Assembly (NCBI RefSeq): GCF_030129945.1
Contig: NZ_JARRAF010000014.1
Location: forward strand, 1-64,000
Reading direction: 5' to 3'
Length of the DNA stretch: 64,000 nucleotides
From: Parachitinimonas caeni
GTDB lineage: Bacteria > Pseudomonadota > Gammaproteobacteria > Burkholderiales > Chitinimonadaceae
How positions within the stretch are numbered: position 1 is the first letter of the stretch; each line of letters starts with the position of its first letter. The notes beneath the pieces were generated by a model. The model made no database searches. It had not been told where the DNA came from and was given only the letters and a program-made list of their open reading frames with translations. A program made the position numbers and the translations under genes. Shown here piece after piece: positions 57,195 to 64,000 of this stretch.

Positions 57195-58466
57195 TCAGCC
57201 AATCTCGGCAGTCATTGCCGATTCGAGTAGGTCGAGTGCTTCGGCAAAGGTTGCGTCACCAATGGTGAGTGGGAAGAGAAAGCGCAATACATTGCCATAC
57301 ACCCCACAGCTGAGCAGCAGCAAACCGTTGGCCATTGCGCGTTGCTGGATGCGGCGGGTGCCGTCAGGGTCCGGCTCACCATTTCGCCAGAACTCGGCGG
57401 CCACCATGGCACCCAGGCCACGTACCTCGGCTAGCTGCGGCAAGCGTTGTTGCAGGTGGGTTAGCCGATCTTTCAGCTGTTGTCCCAGTTGTTCTGCGCG
57501 CTGGTTCAGCCCTTCCTGTTCGATGACTTCGAGCACGGCCAGCGCTGCGGCCGTGGCCAGCGGGTTGCCGGCATACGTGCCCCCTAACCCGCCTGGTGCC
57601 GGGGCGTCCATGATTTCGGCTCGTCCGGTCACGGCGGATAAAGGCAGGCCACCTGCCAGACTCTTCGCCTGGGTGATCAGGTCGGGCAAGACGTCGTAGT
57701 GTTCCATGGCATACCAGCGTCCGGTTCTGGCAAACCCGGTCTGGATTTCATCGGCTATCAGCAGGATGCCATGCTGGCTACAGAGGCGGCGCAGTTCCCG
57801 CATGAATTCTGGCGGGGCAATGTAGAAACCTCCTTCCCCTTGAATCGGTTCAAGAATGATTGCAGCGACCCGTTGCGGTTCGATGTCTGCTTTGAACAGA
57901 AATTGCAGTGCCTTGAGTGAGTGTTCTGCCGTAATGCCATGCAGGGCAACCGGAAACGGTAGGTGGTAGATATCAGCCGGAAAGGGGCCGAAGCTTTGCT
58001 TGTAGGGGGCCACTTTGCCAGTCAAAGCCATTCCCAGCAGGGTGCGACCATGAAACCCGCCTGAGAAGGCAATTACGCCGGGGCGGCCCGTGGCGGCACG
58101 TGCAATCTTGATGGCGTTTTCGACAGCTTCGGCGCCTGTCGAGAAAAACGCGGTTTTTTTGTGATGGTTGCCCGGTGTCAGATGATTGAGCCGCTCCGCT
58201 AGCGCGATATAACTTTCGTAAGGCGCAATCTGGTAGCAGGTATGCGTGAAGTTCTGCAGCTGGGCCTCAATCGCCTGGACAATTCGGGGGTGCCGATGGC
58301 CGGTATTCATGACCGCAATGCCGCCGGCAAAGTCGATATAGCGACGACCTTCGACATCCCACAACTCAGCGTTGTCTGCTTTGGCGACGAAGAAAGGGGC
58401 CAGAACGCCAACGCCACGCGGGGTGGCCAGTTCGCGGCGGCGTTGCAATGATTCACTGCTGGGCAT
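57195..58466 (-). CDS. gabT: 4-aminobutyrate aminotransferase
   Basis: A 423-residue PLP enzyme moving the amino group of GABA to 2-oxoglutarate, giving succinate semialdehyde and glutamate. Lys 268 in TQAKSLAGGLPLS is the PLP lysine, at the same number as in E. coli GabT. Motifs FSTGAEAVENAIKIAR and IADEIQTGFARTGR fit. GGGGGA precedes the ATG. First gene of gabTD, probably controlled by the tandem dyads at 58506-58549. Confidence 0.95.
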   Translation of the reverse strand: MPSSESLQRRRELATPRGVGVLAPFFVAKADNAELWDVEGRRYIDFAGGIAVMNTGHRHPRIVQAIEAQLQNFTHTCYQIAPYESYIALAERLNHLTPGNHHKKTAFFSTGAEAVENAIKIARAATGRPGVIAFSGGFHGRTLLGMALTGKVAPYKQSFGPFPADIYHLPFPVALHGITAEHSLKALQFLFKADIEPQRVAAIILEPIQGEGGFYIAPPEFMRELRRLCSQHGILLIADEIQTGFARTGRWYAMEHYDVLPDLITQAKSLAGGLPLSAVTGRAEIMDAPAPGGLGGTYAGNPLATAAALAVLEVIEQEGLNQRAEQLGQQLKDRLTHLQQRLPQLAEVRGLGAMVAAEFWRNGEPDPDGTRRIQQRAMANGLLLLSCGVYGNVLRFLFPLTIGDATFAEALDLLESAMTAEIG

Positions 58467-58499
58467 GATATCCCCCGTTGGCGAGCCTCATGATGTCCA

Positions 58500-58529
58500 A
58501 GCATAGACGATGAATTTTTTCATCGTCAA
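58500..58529 (-). promoter_or_regulatory. gabTD promoter
   Basis: On the minus strand TTGACG (58529-58524), an 18-bp spacer and TATGCT (58505-58500). Transcription would begin near 58493, leaving a leader of about 27 nt. The spacer is almost filled by the first operator dyad. Confidence 0.65.
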
Positions 58530-58549
58530 TGTTGAATATGTTCATCGTT
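58506..58549. promoter_or_regulatory. two abutting 22-bp operator dyads over the gabT promoter
   Basis: Dyad 1 (58506-58527) is perfect: GACGATGAA, TTTT, TTCATCGTC. Dyad 2 (58528-58549) follows with no gap: AATGTTGAA, TATG, TTCATCGTT; its right half matches at 8 of 9 positions and its left half at 6 of 9. The centres are 22 bp apart, about two helix turns, so two dimers could bind the same face. Dyad 1 fills the spacer, the -35 straddles both, so the bound factor is expected to repress. The regulator is not in the window. Confidence 0.65.
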
Positions 58550-58719
58550 GCGGGAGGGAGCTAGCCGTATGTCGGGAATCAAAACCTTCTTGGTTTCAAA
58601 GGCTTGCTTGGCGTGCTTCGGCCCGCAATATACATAAGAACGGTGTATTGAATGGGCTGCTATCGCTGCATGCCAAAGAGTGATGGGGCAGGTTTTCACT
58701 GATCGGGGAGCCGATTGTC

Positions 58720-59523
58720 ATGAGTCAGCGCTTCGTGCGGACACCCGCTGTGGCGGGGTTGTTTTATCCGGCGGATGCCGCTTTGCTCGCGGCTAGTATC
58801 ACCAACATGCTGTCGGTGGCGGCAGAGCAGGCAGGGCAGCGCCCAAAAGTATTGGTGGTGCCTCATGCGGGCTATCGCTACTCCGGGCCGATCGCGGCCA
58901 GTGCCTATCGCTGTCTGCAGCCGTGGGCAGATCAATTCCAGCGGGTGGTTTTGCTGGGGCCGGTGCATCGGGTGGCGGTACGGGGCTTGGCCCTGCCTGG
59001 ATGCGACGCGTTCCAGACCCCGCTGGGCGAGGTTCCGGTTGATGCCGAGTGGGTAGCCCGGGTGATGCGCTTGCCACAGGTCACGATCAGCCCGGCCGCA
59101 CATGCGCACGAACATTCGCTCGAAGTACAACTGCCTTTTCTGCAGGCGGTGCTTCCTACCTTTTCGCTACTGCCGCTGGCCGTGGGAAATGCCAGCGCAG
59201 CAGAAGTGTCTGAAGTGCTTGAGTGCGTGTGGGGCGGCCCGGAAACCCTGCTGCTGATCAGCACGGATCTTTCGCATTATCTGCCGTACTTGGCGGCCAA
59301 AACCCTCGATCGCCAGACTTGTGATGCCATCTTGCAGTGCGATCTGGCGATTGACCATGAACAAGCCTGTGGTGCCACACCTCTGCGCGGCATGTTGATG
59401 TCTGCCAGGCAACACCAACTGCAGGCTCGTCTGCTGGATCTGCGCAATTCCGGTGATACCGCAGGTAGCAAGGATAAGGTGGTGGGGTACGCCGCCTTCC
59501 GCTTTTCGGAGCCAGGCCAATGA
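58720..59523 (+). CDS. amrB: AmmeMemoRadiSam system protein B (MEMO1-like)
   Basis: A 267-residue protein of the MEMO family, which has a dioxygenase-like fold. Visible: VRTPAVAGLFYPADAALLAA, VPHAGYRYSGPIAASAYRCL, PVHRVAVRGLALPG, AHEHSLEVQLPFLQ, and STDLSHYLPY. The His residues in PHAGY, GPVHR and AHEHS match conserved metal-type positions of the family. First of a three-gene block; the function of the system is not established. It overlaps the next gene by four bases. Confidence 0.94.
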   Translation: MSQRFVRTPAVAGLFYPADAALLAASITNMLSVAAEQAGQRPKVLVVPHAGYRYSGPIAASAYRCLQPWADQFQRVVLLGPVHRVAVRGLALPGCDAFQTPLGEVPVDAEWVARVMRLPQVTISPAAHAHEHSLEVQLPFLQAVLPTFSLLPLAVGNASAAEVSEVLECVWGGPETLLLISTDLSHYLPYLAAKTLDRQTCDAILQCDLAIDHEQACGATPLRGMLMSARQHQLQARLLDLRNSGDTAGSKDKVVGYAAFRFSEPGQ

Positions 59524-60080
59524 CCAACTCGCTTGGAACCGTCTTGTTGCAGCTGGCACGCAGCAGCATTGAGCAGGAACTGGGCATGCCAACACAGAGC
59601 TATGCCGGGTTGATGGGCACACTGCCTGAATTGGCGTTGCCTGGGGCGACCTTCGTTACCCTGACCGAACACGCCGATCTGCGAGGATGTATGGGCACGC
59701 TGGAAGCACATCGCAGCCTGCATGATGACGTTTGTGCCAATGCGCGGGCTGCCGCATTTCGAGATCCGCGCTTTCCGCCGGTGACATGGCAGGTGTGGCC
59801 ACAGATCCGGGTGGAGGTATCGCTGCTGACGGCGCCAGAGCCTTTGCCGGTAGCGGACGAAGCCGATGCGCTACGCCAGCTCGTGCCGGGGCGGGATGGT
59901 CTGATCTTCAGCTGGGCTGGGCATCGCAGCACCTTTCTGCCACAGGTTTGGGAGCAGCTGCCGCAGCCGGCCGAGTTCCTGGCCCGACTCAAGCAGAAAG
60001 CGGGCGTTTCGGCGAAGTTCTGGTCACCAGAGGTGCGGCTTGCACGCTATCGGGTTGAAAAATGGAAGGAGTGGGCATGA
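59520..60080 (+). CDS. amrA: AmmeMemoRadiSam system protein A (AMMECR1-like)
   Basis: A 186-residue AMMECR1-domain protein. The conserved heart is ATFVTLTEHADLRGCMGTLE (containing the RGC motif), then FRDPRFPPV, VEVSLLT and GLIFSWAGHRSTFLPQVWEQ. Human AMMECR1 has the same domain; its biochemical role is not settled. It overlaps both neighbours (ATGA joints) and is probably translated as a unit with them. Confidence 0.94.
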   Translation: MTNSLGTVLLQLARSSIEQELGMPTQSYAGLMGTLPELALPGATFVTLTEHADLRGCMGTLEAHRSLHDDVCANARAAAFRDPRFPPVTWQVWPQIRVEVSLLTAPEPLPVADEADALRQLVPGRDGLIFSWAGHRSTFLPQVWEQLPQPAEFLARLKQKAGVSAKFWSPEVRLARYRVEKWKEWA

Positions 60081-61150
60081 CGGCTTATTCGGCCCGCTGG
60101 TGGCATCTGCTGGATGATGGGCGTATCCAGTGCGACTTGTGTCCACGAGACTGCCGTCTGCATGCCGGGCAGCGTGGGGCCTGTTTTGTTCGGGCAAGGG
60201 AAGGCGATGGCATGGTGCTGACGACCTGGGGCCGCAGTTCAGGTTTCTGTGTCGATCCCATTGAAAAAAAACCGCTGAATCACTTCTACCCTGGTAGCGC
60301 GGTGCTGAGCTTTGGCACGGCCGGATGCAATCTGGCCTGCAAGTTCTGCCAGAATTGGGATATCTCGAAGTCACGCGAAATGGATACCTTGGCCGATCAA
60401 GCCAGCCCCGAGCAACTGGCCGCAGCTGCCCGGCGCCTGGGGTGCCAGAGCGTAGCTTTTACCTATAACGACCCGGTGGTGTTTGCAGAATATGCAATGG
60501 ATATCGCAGCCTGCTGTCGCGAGCAGTCCATCAAGACGGTTGCGGTGTCGGCCGGCTATATTCACGACGTGCCTCGTCGAGAGTTTTTCAGCTGGATGGA
60601 TGCGGCCAATATTGATCTGAAGGCGTTTACCGATCAGTTTTACTTCAAACTTTGCGGGGGGCATCTGGAACCGGTACTCGACACCCTGCGCTATCTGCAC
60701 CACGAAACCGAGGTCTGGCTTGAAATCACGACACTGCTGATTCCTGGACAGAATGACTCGGACCAGGAACTTGGGCTGCTGTGTGACTGGGTGATGACAA
60801 CACTGGGGCCTGAGGTGCCGCTGCACTTCACGGCGTTTCATCCGGATTACAAGATGACCGCGTTAGCGCCCACCTCTGCGGCGACACTGGCGAGAGCCCG
60901 CCGGATTGGGCTGGCGGCAGGACTGCATTACGTCTACACCGGCAATGTGCATGATGCCGAAGGCGGCACGACACGTTGCCCAGCCTGTGGCAGCGTCGCC
61001 ATTGAACGGGATTGGTATGCCATCCTTGCTTATCATCTGGATGAGACAGGGGGCTGTGAACATTGTGGCACCCTGTTGGCAGGGTGCTATCAACGCTTTC
61101 AGGGCGGCTTTGGCCGGAAGCGGATACCAGTCAGGCTGGCAGGCCCCTGA
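60077..61150 (+). CDS. amrS: AmmeMemoRadiSam system radical SAM enzyme
   Basis: A 357-residue radical SAM protein. The iron-sulfur motif CNLACKFC has Cys 84, 88 and 91. An extra Cys cluster (Cys 19, 22, 26, 36) lies at the N-terminus and another at the C-terminus (RCPACG, CEHCG). ATG 60077 overlaps the amrA stop and has AAGGAG upstream. Substrate unknown; in this family the enzyme always travels with MEMO and AMMECR1 proteins. The HD hydrolase gene begins 17 bp later. Confidence 0.94.
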   Translation: MTAYSARWWHLLDDGRIQCDLCPRDCRLHAGQRGACFVRAREGDGMVLTTWGRSSGFCVDPIEKKPLNHFYPGSAVLSFGTAGCNLACKFCQNWDISKSREMDTLADQASPEQLAAAARRLGCQSVAFTYNDPVVFAEYAMDIAACCREQSIKTVAVSAGYIHDVPRREFFSWMDAANIDLKAFTDQFYFKLCGGHLEPVLDTLRYLHHETEVWLEITTLLIPGQNDSDQELGLLCDWVMTTLGPEVPLHFTAFHPDYKMTALAPTSAATLARARRIGLAAGLHYVYTGNVHDAEGGTTRCPACGSVAIERDWYAILAYHLDETGGCEHCGTLLAGCYQRFQGGFGRKRIPVRLAGP

Positions 61151-61167
61151 CTGAAACGGGAGAGCTC

Positions 61168-61716
61168 ATGCAGGCAAATTACGCACTACTGCTGGCGGCT
61201 GCCGCCTTTGCGGCAGATCGGCATCGCGATCAGCGACGCAAGGATCAGGCGGCGTCGCCTTATATCAATCATCCCTTAGCACTGGCTTGCGTACTGGCGA
61301 ACGAAGGTGGCGTCGAAGACGTGGTGGTGCTGTGTGCAGCCTTACTGCATGACACGCTTGAAGACACGGCTACCCATTTCGACGAATTGCAGCAACGCTT
61401 TGGGCAGGAAGTGGCGGCGGTGGTGGCGGAGGTCAGCGATGATCGGTCTTTGAGTGCTACCGAGCGTAAGCAAGCACAAGTGGCACATGCCGCATCAATC
61501 TCCAAGCGTGCCAAACTGGTCAAGCTGGCTGACAAGATCTGCAATCTGCGGGACTTGATATACGCCCCTCCTGCTTCATGGGATAACGCGCGCAAGCTGG
61601 CTTATTTTGATTGGTCTGCACAGGTCGTGGCGGGTTTGCGTGGGGTGAATCCGGTATTGGAGGGTTTGTTTGACGAGACTTACCAGAAAGGAAAAGACGG
61701 GCTATTGCCCGTCTGA
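61168..61716 (+). CDS. MESH1-like small alarmone hydrolase (HD domain)
   Basis: A 182-residue single-domain HD hydrolase resembling metazoan MESH1. Conserved: RRKDQAASPYINHP (His 35), ALLHDTLED (His 61, Asp 62, Glu 65, Asp 66), KLVKLADKICNLRDL (Asp 122) and YFDWSAQVVAGLRGVNPVLE. The key residue numbers match human MESH1, which hydrolyses (p)ppGpp and NADPH. No synthetase domain is present, so degradation only is expected. GGGAGAG precedes ATG 61168. It sits just after amrS and may be in the same operon. Confidence 0.9.
   Translation: MQANYALLLAAAAFAADRHRDQRRKDQAASPYINHPLALACVLANEGGVEDVVVLCAALLHDTLEDTATHFDELQQRFGQEVAAVVAEVSDDRSLSATERKQAQVAHAASISKRAKLVKLADKICNLRDLIYAPPASWDNARKLAYFDWSAQVVAGLRGVNPVLEGLFDETYQKGKDGLLPV
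61691..61714 (-). terminator. terminator hairpin between convergent genes
   Basis: AGACGGGC (61695-61702) pairs with GCCCGTCT (61707-61714) over TATT. On the minus strand it is followed by TTTT, so it can end the YdcH-like gene; it overlaps the stop of the MESH1-like gene. Confidence 0.6.
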
Positions 61717-61781
61717 TGTACCGCAGGAGAGCCTGCCTAAGGGGTTGGGCAGATTCCCAAGTGGTGGTCTAGCGCCTTGGC

Positions 61782-62036
61782 TTACTCGGTTGTTTCAGCG
61801 GCTTCACGCAGGCGGCTGTACAGATCGTCCTTCAAATGCAGGCGCAACTTCTTCATTTCTTCCAGCGCTTCATCGGCCATGGCTTCAATGCCGCTTTCGC
61901 TCCGGCAGATAGCTTTGTCTACCTGTTGGTATTCGGCGAACAAGCGGGCGAAGTGGGCGTCTTCAAGTTTCAGGGTGTGAATCTGCTCTTTGAACTCGGG
62001 AAATTCCTGGGCCAGATCGTGATGTTCTACGTGCAT
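61782..62036 (-). CDS. YdcH family protein (DUF465)
   Basis: An 84-residue helical protein. Begins MHVEHHDLAQEFPEFKEQIH and continues HFARLFAEYQQVDKAICRSE, as DUF465 proteins do. Likely a coiled coil; function unknown. ATG 62036 with GGAG seven bases upstream is preferred over TTG 62048. Confidence 0.85.
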   Translation of the reverse strand: MHVEHHDLAQEFPEFKEQIHTLKLEDAHFARLFAEYQQVDKAICRSESGIEAMADEALEEMKKLRLHLKDDLYSRLREAAETTE

Positions 62037-62149
62037 AGTGCGCTCCAATGGTTACTGATTGATGAGATGACAGGTACCAGCGTAGTGCAGTCGTATGGCC
62101 TGCGGCTTGAGCCAGATCAAGCGCTCATGGTTTCCGTTGCGGCCCCCGG

Positions 62150-62180
62150 AAAAGACAACAGCCCGCTAGGGCGGGCTGTT
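62150..62180 (-). terminator. terminator after hslU
   Basis: AACAGCCCGC (62157-62166) and GCGGGCTGTT (62171-62180) form a 10-bp stem over TAGG, followed on the minus strand by GTCTTTT. It lies 27 bp past the hslU stop. Confidence 0.8.
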
Positions 62181-62206
62181 GGATACCCTCAAGTCATTGC
62201 CGGGTA

Positions 62207-63538
62207 TTACAAGACGTAGCGGGCGAGGTCTTCTGACTCGGCAAGCTCACCCAAGCGGCCATCGACGAAGGCTGCGTCGATCAGAACTTCGCCACGTCGG
62301 GCATCGAACGACACCTCTTCCAGCAGACGTTCCATGACGGTGTACAAGCGGCGTGCACCGATATTCTCCGTCTTCTCGTTGACCTGACAGGCAATCTCGG
62401 CCATACGGCGGATGCCTTCCGGTGCAAACTTCAGATTGACTTGCTCTGTTGCCAGCAAGGCTTCGTATTGTCTGGTCAGGCAGGCGTCGGTGCCGGTGAG
62501 GATTTGCTCGAAATCTGCGACCGACAAAGACTCCAGCTCGACCCGAATCGGGAAGCGACCTTGCAGCTCCGGAATCAGATCGGACGGCTTCGAAAGATGA
62601 AATGCGCCGGAGGCAATAAACAGGATGTGGTCGGTCTTGATCATGCCGTACTTGGTGCTGACCGTTGTGCCTTCAACCAGCGGCAGCAGATCGCGCTGTA
62701 CTCCCTGGCGCGATACTTCTGCGCCTTGGCCTTCCCCTCGACTGGCGACTTTGTCGATTTCGTCAATGAACACAATGCCGTTCTGCTCCACGGCGCGCAA
62801 AGCGGCCGTTTTCAGTTCTTCATCGTTGACGAGTTTGGCGGCTTCTTCTTCGGTCAAAAGACGCATCGCTTCTTCGATGCGCAGCTTGCGTAGCTTTTTA
62901 CGGCCGCCCGCGACATTCTGAAACATGCTCTGGATCTGATTGGTCAGATCTTCCATGCCGGGCGGGGCGAAGATTTCCATAGCGCCTTGTGGTGCGGCGA
63001 CTTCAATTTCGATTTCCTTATCGTTCAGCTCGCCTTCGCGCAACATTTTGCGAAATTTCTGGCGGGTCTTGCTGTCCTCTTCCCGGTGAGAATGGGTGTC
63101 TGCCGAGAAGCCGAATTCGCGTGCCGGGGGCAGCAAAGCGTCCAGTACCCGCTCTTCCGCAAGGTCTTCTGCGCGCACACGAACTTTTTTCATTTCGCTA
63201 TCGCGTGTCTGTTTGATTGCGATTTCCACCAGATCGCGGATGATGGTGTCCACATCTCGACCAACATAGCCGACTTCGGTGAACTTGGTCGCTTCGACCT
63301 TGATGAAGGGGGCGTCTGCCAGTCTGGCCAGTCGGCGGGCAATCTCGGTCTTGCCAACGCCGGTTGGGCCAATCATCAGAATGTTCTTGGGCGTGATTTC
63401 GTGACGCAGCGGTTCGTTTACCTGCTGCCGCCTCCAGCGGTTGCGCAGGGCAATGGCAACGGCGCGCTTGGCGGCTGCCTGGCCGACGATGTGCTTGTCA
63501 AGTTCGTGGACGATTTCCTGGGGGGTCATTTGAGTCAT
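62207..63538 (-). CDS. hslU: HslU (ClpY), protease ATPase subunit
   Basis: A 443-residue AAA+ unfoldase that feeds proteins to HslV. Walker A GPTGVGKT (57-64), Walker [13 protein letters not shown], sensor regions and the C-terminal LARYVL tail that docks on HslV. ATG 63538 ([14 protein letters not shown]) gives the same length as E. coli HslU; a second ATG three codons later is also possible. It starts 13 bp after hslV. Confidence 0.97.
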   Translation of the reverse strand: MTQMTPQEIVHELDKHIVGQAAAKRAVAIALRNRWRRQQVNEPLRHEITPKNILMIGPTGVGKTEIARRLARLADAPFIKVEATKFTEVGYVGRDVDTIIRDLVEIAIKQTRDSEMKKVRVRAEDLAEERVLDALLPPAREFGFSADTHSHREEDSKTRQKFRKMLREGELNDKEIEIEVAAPQGAMEIFAPPGMEDLTNQIQSMFQNVAGGRKKLRKLRIEEAMRLLTEEEAAKLVNDEELKTAALRAVEQNGIVFIDEIDKVASRGEGQGAEVSRQGVQRDLLPLVEGTTVSTKYGMIKTDHILFIASGAFHLSKPSDLIPELQGRFPIRVELESLSVADFEQILTGTDACLTRQYEALLATEQVNLKFAPEGIRRMAEIACQVNEKTENIGARRLYTVMERLLEEVSFDARRGEVLIDAAFVDGRLGELAESEDLARYVL

Positions 63539-63551
63539 GATGCCGGGCCGC

Positions 63552-64000
63552 TCAGAGGGTCTCGATGATGTGGTTATGATTGGTGTAGATGCAGATGTCA
63601 CCGGCAATTTCCAGCGATTTCTTTACGATGTCTGCGGGAGCCATTTCGGTGTTCTGGAACAGCGCGGTTGCCGCTGCCTGGGCGTAGGCCCCACCTGATC
63701 CGATTGCGGCAATGCCCTGTTCGGGTTCCAGCACGTCACCGTTGCCGGTTATCACCAGCGTGGCCGTCTTGTCTGCAACAATCAGCATGGCTTCCAGCCG
63801 GCGCAACATGCGGTCGGTACGCCAGTCTTTGGCAAGCTCGACTGCACTACGCAGCAAATGGCCCTGGTGCTTTTCCAGCTTGGCTTCAAAGCGCTCAAAC
63901 AGGGTAAAGGCATCTGCCGTGCCGCCGGCAAAACCAACCAGAACCTTGTCGTGATAAAGCCGTCTGACTTTGCGTGCTGATGCCTTGATGACCACACTAC
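63552..64000 (-). CDS. hslV: HslV (ClpQ), protease catalytic subunit, partial at window edge
   Basis: The visible C-terminal about 149 residues of the threonine protease of the HslUV complex. Conserved: [60 protein letters not shown] and [11 protein letters not shown]. The N-terminus with the catalytic threonine is outside the window on the right. Confidence 0.95.
   Translation of the reverse strand, partial: SVVIKASARKVRRLYHDKVLVGFAGGTADAFTLFERFEAKLEKHQGHLLRSAVELAKDWRTDRMLRRLEAMLIVADKTATLVITGNGDVLEPEQGIAAIGSGGAYAQAAATALFQNTEMAPADIVKKSLEIAGDICIYTNHNHIIETL

Overview
The window looks like a chromosomal segment of a betaproteobacterium (GC roughly 55-58 percent by eye). The gene orders dusB-fis-purH-purD, mreB-mreC-mreD-mrdA-rodA-rlpA, LysM gene-dprA-smg-topA with def-fmt divergent, and hslVU all fit that class. 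A Neisseriales-like (Chromobacteriaceae / Chitinimonas type) host is my best guess, but this is inferred from gene content and no search was run. I see no prophage, transposase, CRISPR array or rRNA operon. The window is mostly core genome with a few accessory islands.

Left part (1-8.5 kb): a large secreted tricorn-type serine protease lies between copies of a short inverted-repeat element. Next comes an MTA deaminase-ubiG-HAD phosphatase block, which has the same order as the PA3170-ubiG-mupP cluster of Pseudomonas aeruginosa. An orphan amino-acid-type periplasmic binding protein, a GNAT acetyltransferase and the initiator tRNA follow. 8.5-15 kb is the rod-shape and elongasome cluster on the minus strand, with a strong terminator separating mreB from mreCD-mrdA-rodA-rlpA. 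Divergent from it are gatCAB (tRNA transamidation), dusB-fis and purH, purD.

23-30 kb: a second orphan binding protein (paralogue of the first), a YkgJ-type Cys-rich protein, an MFS exporter with its divergent LysR regulator, then a compact minus-strand run of DUF2782 gene-thrB-ECF sigma factor-zinc-finger anti-sigma candidate, and a LOG-family gene. 30-43 kb: polA, hemB, a membrane diguanylate cyclase, oligopeptidase A, a 59-residue membrane miniprotein, a secreted SnoaL-like protein, fmt, def, a LysM protein, dprA and smg. 43-50 kb: topA, a GAF-PAS-GGDEF-EAL protein and an unrecognised secreted protein.

50-64 kb: a glutamate/aspartate ABC importer operon with two different ATPase genes, ksgA, a TSUP permease, and the gabTD GABA-degradation operon. 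The gab promoter appears to be covered by two abutting 22-bp dyads. Beyond it are the three AmmeMemoRadiSam genes followed closely by a MESH1-like small alarmone hydrolase, then a YdcH-type protein and hslU/hslV (hslV runs off the right edge). Glutamate is a recurring theme: the Glt importer, GABA breakdown to glutamate and succinate, and two orphan amino-acid binding proteins. The items I would look at first are the AmmeMemoRadiSam-MESH1 neighbourhood, the tandem gab operator, the inverted-repeat element around the tricorn gene, and the paired orphan binding proteins.
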